NCBI GenBank assembly: GCA_963695985.1
Contig: CAVOIC010000014.1
Location: 46,106 to 110,105, forward strand
Direction: 5' to 3'
Length of the DNA: 64,000 nt
From: DATBVX01 sp963695985
GTDB lineage: Bacteria; Pseudomonadota; Gammaproteobacteria; Steroidobacterales; Steroidobacteraceae
Below the pieces are notes generated by a model, which did no database searches, had not been told where the DNA came from, and saw only the letters and a list, made by a program, of their open reading frames with translations. Both the position numbers and the translations under genes were made by a program. Below, one piece after another: positions 27,206 through 34,722 of the stretch (positions are counted from its first letter, which is position 1; each line of letters opens with the position of its first letter).

Positions 27206-27768
27206 GCAAAGAAGCCGGCTACCACGATACCCAGATAGATCACGAACAGGAGCACGGTCGCCGGAAGCCTGGCGACGTAGGACAGGTAGACCATCACCGA
27301 GTCCACGACCAGCCAGTAGAGCCAGTTTTCGAGCACTTTGCGCGCCACCATCCAGGTCGTGACCACACTTCCCCACGTGGTGAACGCGTCGAGGTAAGGA
27401 TAGGGCGCAGGTGTAAAGCGCGCTTCGAGCCAGCCCGTGACGAGCGTCAGCGCCAGGACCAGGCTGGCCGCGACCGCATGTTGCGCGGGCTGCCAGCGCG
27501 ATACCGTAAGCGCCCCGTCACCGGCTCCGCCGCGGCGCCAGTGCCACCAGCCGTAGATCGCCATCGCGATATAGAACACCTGCAGGAGCGACTGCTGATA
27601 CAGTGCACGCTCGAAGAACAGCCATAGATAAATGGCGGTGCTCACGAGTGCACACGGCCAGCACCAGAAATTCTGCCGTGCCGCGAGCACGAGGTAGGCG
27701 AGCGCCAGGATGGCGGCGATGAGCTCGACCGGCGACCACGCGCTCAGCTCGGCGAGCAGCGCCTGCAT
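27181..27768 (-). CDS. pnuT: PnuC/PnuT family vitamin permease, probably thiamine
   Basis: 195 aa integral inner-membrane protein with about seven hydrophobic segments. The PnuC fold motifs are visible: the tryptophan-rich FWCWPCALVSTAIYLWLFF and YGWWHWRR, and the C-terminal LYWLVVDSVMVYLSY. PnuC proteins transport nicotinamide riboside; PnuT paralogues under TPP riboswitches carry thiamine by facilitated diffusion. The upstream riboswitch, TonB receptor, YkoF-like protein and downstream kinase all favour thiamine. The start is ATG 27768, 3 nt downstream of the YkoF-like stop. Confidence 0.85.
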   Translation of the reverse strand: MQALLAELSAWSPVELIAAILALAYLVLAARQNFWCWPCALVSTAIYLWLFFERALYQQSLLQVFYIAMAIYGWWHWRRGGAGDGALTVSRWQPAQHAVAASLVLALTLVTGWLEARFTPAPYPYLDAFTTWGSVVTTWMVARKVLENWLYWLVVDSVMVYLSYVARLPATVLLFVIYLGIVVAGFFAWRRSLYT

Positions 27769-27771
27769 CGG

Positions 27772-28017
27772 CTAGGCCGCCAGGGGACCGAGCACCTTCA
27801 TCACGAACACCGCCTTGTCGTTCGTTTCGAAGCTACGTCGCAGCTCGGCATTCAATGCCTGCATCACCCGGCCGTACTCGCCGAACACCTGCGTGCTCAT
27901 GCTGTTGGTGATGATCTTGAGCCCGGCGTACGTGTTCAGCCGGTCGATGAAGCCCTGGATCGGCGGAATGTAGTCCGCGTTGAGTGGATAGAGCGAGATC
28001 TCGACACCAATGTCCAT
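27772..28017 (-). CDS. YkoF/MTH1187-like thiamine-binding domain protein
   Basis: 81 aa from ATG 28017, with AGGGGA ~6 nt upstream. The sequence begins with a short strand (VEISLYPLN) and contains DRLNTYAGLKIITNSMSTQVFGEY, matching the ferredoxin-like small domain of thiamine/HMP-binding YkoF and related MTH1187 proteins. No signal peptide is seen, so it is cytoplasmic as written. It lies between the TonB receptor (10 bp gap) and the permease (3 bp gap). A role in binding thiamine or its precursor after uptake is likely but not proven. Confidence 0.75.
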   Translation of the reverse strand: MDIGVEISLYPLNADYIPPIQGFIDRLNTYAGLKIITNSMSTQVFGEYGRVMQALNAELRRSFETNDKAVFVMKVLGPLAA

Positions 28018-28027
28018 TGCAAATCCC

Positions 28028-30142
28028 CTACCGAAAATGCCATTGCACGGTGACGCCCAGCTGGCGTGGGTCGCCCGCCTGGGTGTAGCGCGTGGGCGTG
28101 AAGTCGGGCGGTTCGTCGCCGAAGAAGAATCCAAGCTGGCTGTAGTCCTCGTCGAACACGTTCTGTCCCCACAAGTACACTGCCCAGCGCTCGCTCTCGT
28201 AGCCCACCTTGACGTTGACCAGCGTGGCGACGCTCGCGCGCTCATCGTTGCTCGCACTGTAGTAGTAGGCGTCGCGTCCCATCACTCCGACTCGCGCCAT
28301 GAGCCCGCGAGCATCGTGCCACGTCGCGCCGACGGAATACTGGTAGGACGGTGCGTTGGTCTGCTCGCGGCCATCGAGGTCGCGCTCGCCGAACATGTAG
28401 TCGATGTAATAGCTGTGCAGTAGTCCCAGGGTGATATCCAGCGAGAGAGTATCGGTTGCCCGCCAACTCGCGCTCGCCTCCAGTCCGTAGTTGCGCCCCT
28501 GCGCCGCGTTATCGGTGTAGAACACGAAGGTGAGCGGGTCGGTGGGATCGAACTGAAACGAGGTCTGGACCTGCTCGTTGCGACGCTGCATATAAAAGAG
28601 TGACAAGTCGGTGTTGATGCGGCCATCGGCCAACACCGACTTCAGGCCCGACTCGAGATTCCACAGATACTCGGGACCGTACTGGCGCCGATCCGGCGTG
28701 ATGGCCGCGCCGATGTTGAATCCGCCCGACTTGTAGCCACGCGACAGCGTGGCATACCAGCGCGCAGCGTCTGAGAGCACATAGCTCACGCTCAAGTGCC
28801 CGCCGAACATGTCATCGCTCGGCGCGTACCGCTCGCCGTTCGAATCCTCATAGCCAGCATCACGCCGCTCCGCCCGCAGCCCCAGCGACATTTCGAAGGC
28901 AGAGGCAAAGGCCCAATCGATCTGGCCGTACAACGCAGAGTTCGTCGTGTTGAAATCGCTCTGCAGCGCGGTGTCGGAAACGTCGGTAAGGTAGATCCCC
29001 TGGTCGTGCTGGTCGTTTGATTCATCGAGTCGGCGCACATACGCCCCCGCTATCCACGCCAGCTTGCGGCCGGCGCCGATGCCGGGCGACTCGAACCTCA
29101 AGTCCTGGGTCAGTGTCCGCCGCTCGCGCAGGATTCGCGTGGTGTAGTCGTACGGCACGCCCCAGAACGCATTATTGCCCCAGTCACCGTCGAACCCGTA
29201 GTCGATGTGGGAATCGGCATACGTGGAGATGCTGACGACGTCGAAGCCAGCGGCGCGGTAGCGCAGATCGAGCGAGCTGCCGAGCGAGCGCTGCGCATCG
29301 TTGCCCGGACGATCCGACTGCGTGACGCGCGAGTTGTCGATGGCGAAGGCGTCGTAGCCGTTGTCGAGATCGACGGCGAGCGCACCTACATCAACCTGCC
29401 AGCGTTCCGACGGCTCGAAGCGCACACGCGCACGGGCGGTCAGCTCGTCCCGACCGTTGGTGTCATCGCGGCCGAGGAACGCGTTGTGCCGAAACCCGCC
29501 GCTCTGGTACTCCTGCACGCCCAATCGAAACGCGCCCGTCTCTGTGCCCGCGATCGCGCCGCCGAGCACCCCGCCTACGCTCCATTCATCGTCCTGGCCG
29601 ACCGAGGCCTCGGTCGAGGCTTCGAAGGCACGTTGCGGCTCGCGCGTCTTCACCTTGATCAGGCCGCCGAGCGCGTTGGCGCCGTAACTGGTTCCCTGCG
29701 GGCCACGCAGCACCTCGATCTGCTCGACATCGAATAGCGTCGCGATCATGCCGACGCCGCTGAAATCGATGTCATCGACCAGAAAACCGATCGAGGGATT
29801 GGGCGCACCCTGGTATTGCTCCAGGTCGCCTACGCCGCGAATCTGAAAATAGCGCGGGCGCGAGCTCCCCGCGGCCCAGTTGAGATTCGGCACCAGCCCA
29901 AGCACGTCCTGCAAATGCTGTTCACCCGCATCGGCCAGGGTCTGCCGATCGAGCACTGTGACGCTGGCGGGCACGTTCGCGAGCGCCTCCGCGCGCAGCG
30001 TCGCGGTGACGGTGATTTCACCGAGAAGCTCTACCGGATGCGAAGGCGTGGACTGTGCACGAACGCTCGGCGCCGCCAGCACCAGGCTGACCACGAGAAC
30101 GGCCTGAAGGCCGAGGAAGGAGAAGGATCTTGGAGTGTTCAC
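28028..30142 (-). CDS. TonB-dependent outer-membrane receptor, predicted thiamine uptake
   Basis: 704 aa from GTG 30142. Signal peptide ~1-29 (cleavage near VRAQS), TonB box EITVTA, plug domain ~45-160 with LRGPQGTSYGANALGG, then a 22-strand barrel ending in an aromatic-terminal strand (QWHFR). The TPP riboswitch ends 8 nt before the start codon and its 3' end contains the AGGGAG ribosome site, so thiamine status controls translation directly. In proteobacteria, receptors placed this way are thiamine (or thiamine-derivative) importers; the substrate is inferred from the riboswitch and operon. It is the first gene of a four-gene unit. Confidence 0.88.
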   Translation of the reverse strand: MNTPRSFSFLGLQAVLVVSLVLAAPSVRAQSTPSHPVELLGEITVTATLRAEALANVPASVTVLDRQTLADAGEQHLQDVLGLVPNLNWAAGSSRPRYFQIRGVGDLEQYQGAPNPSIGFLVDDIDFSGVGMIATLFDVEQIEVLRGPQGTSYGANALGGLIKVKTREPQRAFEASTEASVGQDDEWSVGGVLGGAIAGTETGAFRLGVQEYQSGGFRHNAFLGRDDTNGRDELTARARVRFEPSERWQVDVGALAVDLDNGYDAFAIDNSRVTQSDRPGNDAQRSLGSSLDLRYRAAGFDVVSISTYADSHIDYGFDGDWGNNAFWGVPYDYTTRILRERRTLTQDLRFESPGIGAGRKLAWIAGAYVRRLDESNDQHDQGIYLTDVSDTALQSDFNTTNSALYGQIDWAFASAFEMSLGLRAERRDAGYEDSNGERYAPSDDMFGGHLSVSYVLSDAARWYATLSRGYKSGGFNIGAAITPDRRQYGPEYLWNLESGLKSVLADGRINTDLSLFYMQRRNEQVQTSFQFDPTDPLTFVFYTDNAAQGRNYGLEASASWRATDTLSLDITLGLLHSYYIDYMFGERDLDGREQTNAPSYQYSVGATWHDARGLMARVGVMGRDAYYYSASNDERASVATLVNVKVGYESERWAVYLWGQNVFDEDYSQLGFFFGDEPPDFTPTRYTQAGDPRQLGVTVQWHFR

Positions 30143-30149
30143 AACCTGC

Positions 30150-30243
30150 TCCCTACGCCGGTACTAACCGGATCAGGTTCAACGGGTTCGCTGATGTGCC
30201 GGTCAGGCTGTCAGCATCTCAGGTCCGCTCAGACCACCCCGAG
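30150..30243 (-). promoter_or_regulatory. TPP (THI-box) riboswitch
   Basis: On the minus strand the conserved blocks appear in order: CTCGGGGTGGTCTGAGC, then CCTGAGATGC, then GAACCCGTTGAACCTGATC, and CCGGTTAGTACCGGCGTAGGGA. CTGAGA and GAACCTGATC are the thiamine-pyrophosphate-binding signatures. The terminal GTAGGGA merges into the AGGGAG ribosome site (30149-30154) of the receptor gene, 6 nt before its GTG. No intrinsic terminator fits in between, so control should be by closing the ribosome site when TPP is bound. Confidence 0.95.
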
Positions 30244-30346
30244 GTTGGCATAGGATTCTACGCGAGTTTGCCGATCCGGCAAGGTGCCGCGGGGCCGTTT
30301 CGCGCCGACGGCGATGCGGTTAAGCTCCGCTGCCACGGACTCGCAC

Positions 30347-31267
30347 ATGCCAGCACGCAGCTACAGGGTGTTCCAGGTCGACGCGTTTACGCGAGTGCTG
30401 TTCAGCGGCAATCCCGCCGGCGTGGTGCTCGATGCGGACGACCTGAGCGACGAGGAGATGCAGCAGCTCGCGCGCGAGATCGGGCGCGGTGACACCGCGT
30501 TCGTGTCGGCCGCTGCGGGCGATGATCACGACCTGCGGATGCGTTTCTACACTTCGAAGTGCGAGGTGCCTTTTGTCGGGCACGCCACGGTCGCCGCACA
30601 TTACGTGCGCAGCACGCTCGGCGTGCTGCCCGACCGGCCGCTGCGCCAGCTTTCGGGCAGCGGGATCATCAGCGTCGATGTGGGCACGCGCGACGGCGCG
30701 ACCGAGGTGGGCATGCGCCTGCCCGCCCCGCGCAGTGCGCGACTGCTGCAACCCGCCGAGCTCGAGTCAGTGCTCGACGCGCTCGGTCTGAGCCATGCCG
30801 CTCTCGATACACGCTGCCCCGCGGAGATCTTCACCACCGGCAGCCCGCGCTTGATGCTGGGCCTGCGCAATCGACAGTCTCTCGGCCAGCTGCTTCCGAA
30901 TCTCGATGCGCTCGCGCGCCTCACGCCCCACCTGGGCGCGGATGGCTATTTCGTATTTGCGCTCACCACCGATGGGCTGCAGGCACAGACCGAAGCGCGT
31001 ATGTTCTGCCCCGCCATCGGCGTCCCCGAGGACGCGGTGAGCGGCAACGCACACGGCATGCTGGGCGTGTTCCTCGTGCGCCACCACCTGCTGGCGGCGC
31101 GCGACGGCATCGCGCGCTTTCTCGGCTTACAGGGACGCGTGCTCGGCAGGCCCGGCGAAGTACGCGTCGAAGTGCAGGAATATGGTGGCGAAGCCTACAG
31201 CGTGCGCGTCGCGGGGCACGCGGTGATCGTGTTCGAGACGCGGATTCAGCTGCCGGCACGCGGCTGA
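30347..31267 (+). CDS. PhzF family isomerase
   Basis: 306 aa. The diaminopimelate-epimerase-like fold of PhzF is recognised by YRVFQVDAFTRVLFSGNPAGVV at the N-terminus, EIGRGDTAFV with the catalytic glutamate, FYTSKCEVPFVGHATVAA and GVPEDAVSGNAHG. Substrates of most family members are unknown; only the phenazine enzyme is well characterised and no phenazine genes are here. ATG 30347 is the family-consistent start. The last 22 nt overlap the 3' end of the convergent MFS gene. Confidence 0.88.
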   Translation: MPARSYRVFQVDAFTRVLFSGNPAGVVLDADDLSDEEMQQLAREIGRGDTAFVSAAAGDDHDLRMRFYTSKCEVPFVGHATVAAHYVRSTLGVLPDRPLRQLSGSGIISVDVGTRDGATEVGMRLPAPRSARLLQPAELESVLDALGLSHAALDTRCPAEIFTTGSPRLMLGLRNRQSLGQLLPNLDALARLTPHLGADGYFVFALTTDGLQAQTEARMFCPAIGVPEDAVSGNAHGMLGVFLVRHHLLAARDGIARFLGLQGRVLGRPGEVRVEVQEYGGEAYSVRVAGHAVIVFETRIQLPARG

Positions 31268-32421
31268 GCGCCGGCAATCAATACGAGCGCGGGCAGCGTC
31301 ACCGCGACACCGGCGAGGAACGGCGCATTGAAGGCGATGCTTGCGTACAGGGCACCGGAAATCGACGGGCCGATGATGCGTGCCAGGCTGGTGGCCGACT
31401 GATAAGTGCCCATCACGAGGCCGCGCTCATTTGCGCCCGCCTGCTTGGACGCGAGGCTCGACAGACCTGGCTGATAAGCCCCGGTTCCCAGCCCACACAG
31501 TACGCCGCCCAGAAGCAGCAACGGCAGATCGTGGGCTGCGGCCAGCGCTACCAGGCCCGCGATGTAAACGACGACGCCCGTCACGGCGACAGTCTTCTCG
31601 CCGTACCGGCGAGTGAGTTGACCCGCGGCGCCACCCTGCATCGCCACCACGAGGGCTCCCAGCAACAGCAGGTACAGGCCCACCGGGCGTGGCCCGAACC
31701 CGAGCTGGTCCATCGCCCAGATGGCCACGATGGACTCCAGGATCGACTGCGCAATCGTGATCAGCAGCACGGCACCGATCAGGCGCGCAAGTATCGGGCG
31801 CGTCGCAATCACGTCCCAGGCAATGCGACGACGCGGCACCGACAGGTGCTGCGCGCGATTGTCAGGCGTGTGACTTTCGGGGAGCCACAGCCAGACGGCC
31901 AGCAGGCCAAGCGAGCTCGACGCGGCTGCGACCAGCGCCGGCAGGGTGAAATTCGCCGCTTGCGGATGCGGCCCTGCCAGCACGCCGCCGAGTGCGGGAC
32001 CAAGCATGAAGCCGATTGCGATGGCCGCGCCGACCAGCCCGAGGCCCTTGGCGCGATTCTCGTTGACGGTGACATCTGCGGCATATGCGAAGGCCGCCGC
32101 GATGTTCCCTGCCATCGCCCCGCCCAGGATCCGCGAAGCGAGCAGCCAGCCCATGCTGGTGCCGAACGCCAGCATCACGTAGGACAAGGCCGCACCGAGC
32201 ATGCTGCTCATCAGGATCGGACGGCGGCCGAAGCGGTCGCTGAGCCGGCCCCAGAGCGGCGCCGCGATGAACTGGCAGGCCGAGTACACCGCGAGCAGTG
32301 GCGTGATCCGCTCCGGGGTCGCACCCAGCCGCACGGCGATGTAAGGGAATAGCGGGATGATGATGCCGAAGCCGAGCAGGTCAGCGACGACGATACAGAA
32401 GAGGACGTGCAGGGGCTTCAT
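31246..32421 (-). CDS. MFS transporter, TetA-like drug efflux family
   Basis: 391 aa with 12 hydrophobic segments. The A-motif between helices 2 and 3 is GRLSDRFGRRPILM, and GFGIIIPLFPYI in helix 1 and LGPALGGVLAG after helix 5 (motif C, antiporter signature) place it with the DHA1 exporters. It is expected to be a proton-driven exporter in the inner membrane; substrate unknown. It overlaps the upstream tandem-ABC gene by ATGA, suggesting a shared message with that gene and with the end of the phenylacetate operon. Confidence 0.88.
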   Translation of the reverse strand: MKPLHVLFCIVVADLLGFGIIIPLFPYIAVRLGATPERITPLLAVYSACQFIAAPLWGRLSDRFGRRPILMSSMLGAALSYVMLAFGTSMGWLLASRILGGAMAGNIAAAFAYAADVTVNENRAKGLGLVGAAIAIGFMLGPALGGVLAGPHPQAANFTLPALVAAASSSLGLLAVWLWLPESHTPDNRAQHLSVPRRRIAWDVIATRPILARLIGAVLLITIAQSILESIVAIWAMDQLGFGPRPVGLYLLLLGALVVAMQGGAAGQLTRRYGEKTVAVTGVVVYIAGLVALAAAHDLPLLLLGGVLCGLGTGAYQPGLSSLASKQAGANERGLVMGTYQSATSLARIIGPSISGALYASIAFNAPFLAGVAVTLPALVLIAGAQPRAGS

Positions 32422-33908
32422 GCGAGGGCGTGTGCCGAAGTCACCTTCTCAATCCTCCCCTCCTTCATCCACAGCACCCGGTTGATCGCCGGCACAAGGT
32501 CACCGCGGTGATGCGTGGCCATCACGAGCTGCACGCCCGACTTCGCCAGCTTCTGCAGGTGCGCACGCAGGCGCCGGCGCGAATCGGCGTCAAGACCCGT
32601 GCACGGCTCATCGAGCAGTAACAGTCGAGGCGCGTTGATCATGGCACGCGCCAGCAGGACGCGCCGCATCTGCCCGTAGGAAATCTCGCGCGGTCGACGC
32701 CGGGCGAGCCTTGCCAGCCCAAAGAAGCACAACCAGCGACGTGCGGCCCGGCGCTCGCTGCGCGTCGGCGCTTCATTCAGGCCAATGCTCGCGTGCCGCC
32801 CCGAGATAACGATCTCCTCGACCGTCAGATCATCGCGCGCATGCGTGCTCTGCAGCTCCGGCGACAGCAGGCCCACCTTCTTGCGGAACGCTTCCAGCGG
32901 GGTGCCCGCCGGGAACCCGCGACGCTCGATCACGCCGCCGTGCGCAGGCGCCGCGTCTCCATGCAAGAGTCTGAGTAGCGTCGACTTCCCCGCGCCGTTG
33001 CGGCCGAGCACGGCCCAGTGTTCGCCATCCGCGACCCGCCACGTGATATTCGCGAGCACCGGATGATGATCCACGTAGACGTCCGCTTCGCGGACGGCAA
33101 TGAGCGGTACTGCGCGCCGCCTACCCTGAGACTTCATGGGCGCCGGTCGCGCTGACATCTTCGCGTTCGTCTCTACGAGCAGGCTTTCAAGCGGGGCGCG
33201 TGATCGGGTCCCAGCGTACGTGATCCGGCCGCGATCGAGCATCAACACGTGAGTGATCGAGCGTGGGAGATCCTCGCTACGATGGGCTGCCAGTACCCAG
33301 GGCATGCGCGAACGCCGGCTCGAATCGAGGTAGCGCATCAGAAGCCGGCGGCGCTCGGCGTCGAGGCCATTGAACACCTCATCGAGCAGCAACAATCGCG
33401 GTCTCAGCGCCAATGCGCGCGCGATCAGCGTCAGCCGTCGCTCGCCGTAAGAAAGGGTCAGGAATTTGCGGTGCGCCAAAGAGCCTAGGCCGAAGCGCTT
33501 GAGAAGGCGGCGCACCTGCCGACGCTGCGGGCCGCTGAGTGGCTCGAGTACGATGTCGGTACGATGCACGCCGGTGCCGACGAGGTCTGCGACCGCAAGA
33601 TTCCACTCGTAACGCTCGTACTTGTCCTGCCGTTCAGCGCCGACATATGCAATCGCTTCCTTGATGCCGAGTGGCTCGAGTTGCCTTACCCCGCCCATGA
33701 TGTAGCTGCGACGTCCACGCCGCGTCGGCGTCGGCCATACGTCGCCGGCGATCAGCTTGAGCAGCTGCGTCTTGCCAGAGCCGTTGGGGCCGAGCAGCGC
33801 CCAGCGCTCGCCGGGGCGAATGCGCCAGCTGATGTCGCGCAGAATGCGCCGATCGCCGCGATCGAGATCGATGCGCTCGAGTTCAACTGCCAGCGTGCGA
33901 GCAGCCAA
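32418..33908 (-). CDS. Tandem ATP-binding cassette protein (ModF/PhrA-like)
   Basis: 496 aa with two complete ABC domains and no membrane segment. Domain 1: Walker A GPNGSGKTQ, signature LSYGERRLT, Walker B LLLLDEVFNGLD. Domain 2: Walker A GRNGAGKST, signature ISYGQMRRV, Walker B LLLLDEPCTGLD. Start is TTG 33908, 7 nt downstream of the crotonase stop. No permease is nearby. Proteins of this organisation (ModF, PhrA) are poorly understood; an ABC-F translation factor is less likely because the long inter-domain linker is absent. Confidence 0.82.
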   Translation of the reverse strand: MAARTLAVELERIDLDRGDRRILRDISWRIRPGERWALLGPNGSGKTQLLKLIAGDVWPTPTRRGRRSYIMGGVRQLEPLGIKEAIAYVGAERQDKYERYEWNLAVADLVGTGVHRTDIVLEPLSGPQRRQVRRLLKRFGLGSLAHRKFLTLSYGERRLTLIARALALRPRLLLLDEVFNGLDAERRRLLMRYLDSSRRSRMPWVLAAHRSEDLPRSITHVLMLDRGRITYAGTRSRAPLESLLVETNAKMSARPAPMKSQGRRRAVPLIAVREADVYVDHHPVLANITWRVADGEHWAVLGRNGAGKSTLLRLLHGDAAPAHGGVIERRGFPAGTPLEAFRKKVGLLSPELQSTHARDDLTVEEIVISGRHASIGLNEAPTRSERRAARRWLCFFGLARLARRRPREISYGQMRRVLLARAMINAPRLLLLDEPCTGLDADSRRRLRAHLQKLAKSGVQLVMATHHRGDLVPAINRVLWMKEGRIEKVTSAHALA

Positions 33909-33915
33909 ACGCGGG

Positions 33916-34722
33916 CTACTCGAAGCGCGGTTTGCGTTTCGCCTTCACGGCGTCGAGCCCCGCGCGCACATCGCCAAGGCGCATGCCGAGGAATTCGAGC
34001 GCGAGCGACGCATCGAAGCTGGGACCGGCGAGGCGCAGCCAGTTGTTGAGCGCGTGCTTGGTCCAGCGCAGGGCAGTCTGGCTTCCGGCGGCGAGTGCGT
34101 TCGCCGTTTCGAGCGCGGTGCGATAAACGGCCGCATCGTCGACGCACAGCGCAACCAGACCAATGCGCTCCGCTTCCTCGCCGCTCAACGGTGTGTTGGT
34201 GAGCAGATAGTAGCGCGCCTTGGCAAGCCCACAGAGCAATGGCCAGATGATGACGGCATGGTCACCGGCAGCGACGCCGAGCCGGGTGTGTCCGTCGAGA
34301 ATCTTCGCGCTGCGCCCCGCGATCGACACATCCGCGAGCAACGCGACGGCAAGCCCCGCGCCGACCGCAGCACCCCGAATAGCGGAAACAACCGGCTTGG
34401 AACAGTTGACCAGGTTGTAGACGAGATCACTCGCCTCCTTCCAGACGCGGATCAGCGCCGCCTCGTCGGCGATCATCTCCTCGATCAACGCGAAGTCGCC
34501 GCCCGCGGAGAAGTGCTCGCCTGCCCCACGCACGAGCGCGACGCGGACCTCTCCATCGGTATCGATCGCCCGCCAAATATGCGCGAGATCGCGGTGCATG
34601 GCGGCATCGGCAGCATTGATGGGTCCCTTGCTGAGGATGATCTCCAGCACGCCGGGCCCCGGCTCGCCGAACTCGAGGCTCGCGAACTCGGCACGATACC
34701 GGGCAAGATCGATCGCACTCAT
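33916..34722 (-). CDS. Crotonase-fold protein in the phenylacetate operon, lacking both hydratase glutamates
   Basis: 268 aa; overlaps paaZ by ATGA. Oxyanion-hole segments are present (HFSAGGDFALIEEM; IRGAAVGAGLAVALLADVSIAG). At the two positions that hold the catalytic glutamates in enoyl-CoA hydratase it has glycine (GAGLAV) and, in the second helix, a histidine followed by DGHTRLGVAAGDHA. It is therefore not a standard hydratase; isomerase, hydrolase or another crotonase reaction is possible. Position suggests the paaF slot (dehydroadipyl-CoA hydratase), but the residues argue against simple equivalence. Confidence 0.72.
   Translation of the reverse strand: MSAIDLARYRAEFASLEFGEPGPGVLEIILSKGPINAADAAMHRDLAHIWRAIDTDGEVRVALVRGAGEHFSAGGDFALIEEMIADEAALIRVWKEASDLVYNLVNCSKPVVSAIRGAAVGAGLAVALLADVSIAGRSAKILDGHTRLGVAAGDHAVIIWPLLCGLAKARYYLLTNTPLSGEEAERIGLVALCVDDAAVYRTALETANALAAGSQTALRWTKHALNNWLRLAGPSFDASLALEFLGMRLGDVRAGLDAVKAKRKPRFE

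Noticed and set aside
30559..32352. 597-codon open frame on the plus strand across phzF and the MFS gene
   Set aside because: It overlaps two well-supported genes in other frames and the protein is low-complexity Arg/Gln/Ala-rich.
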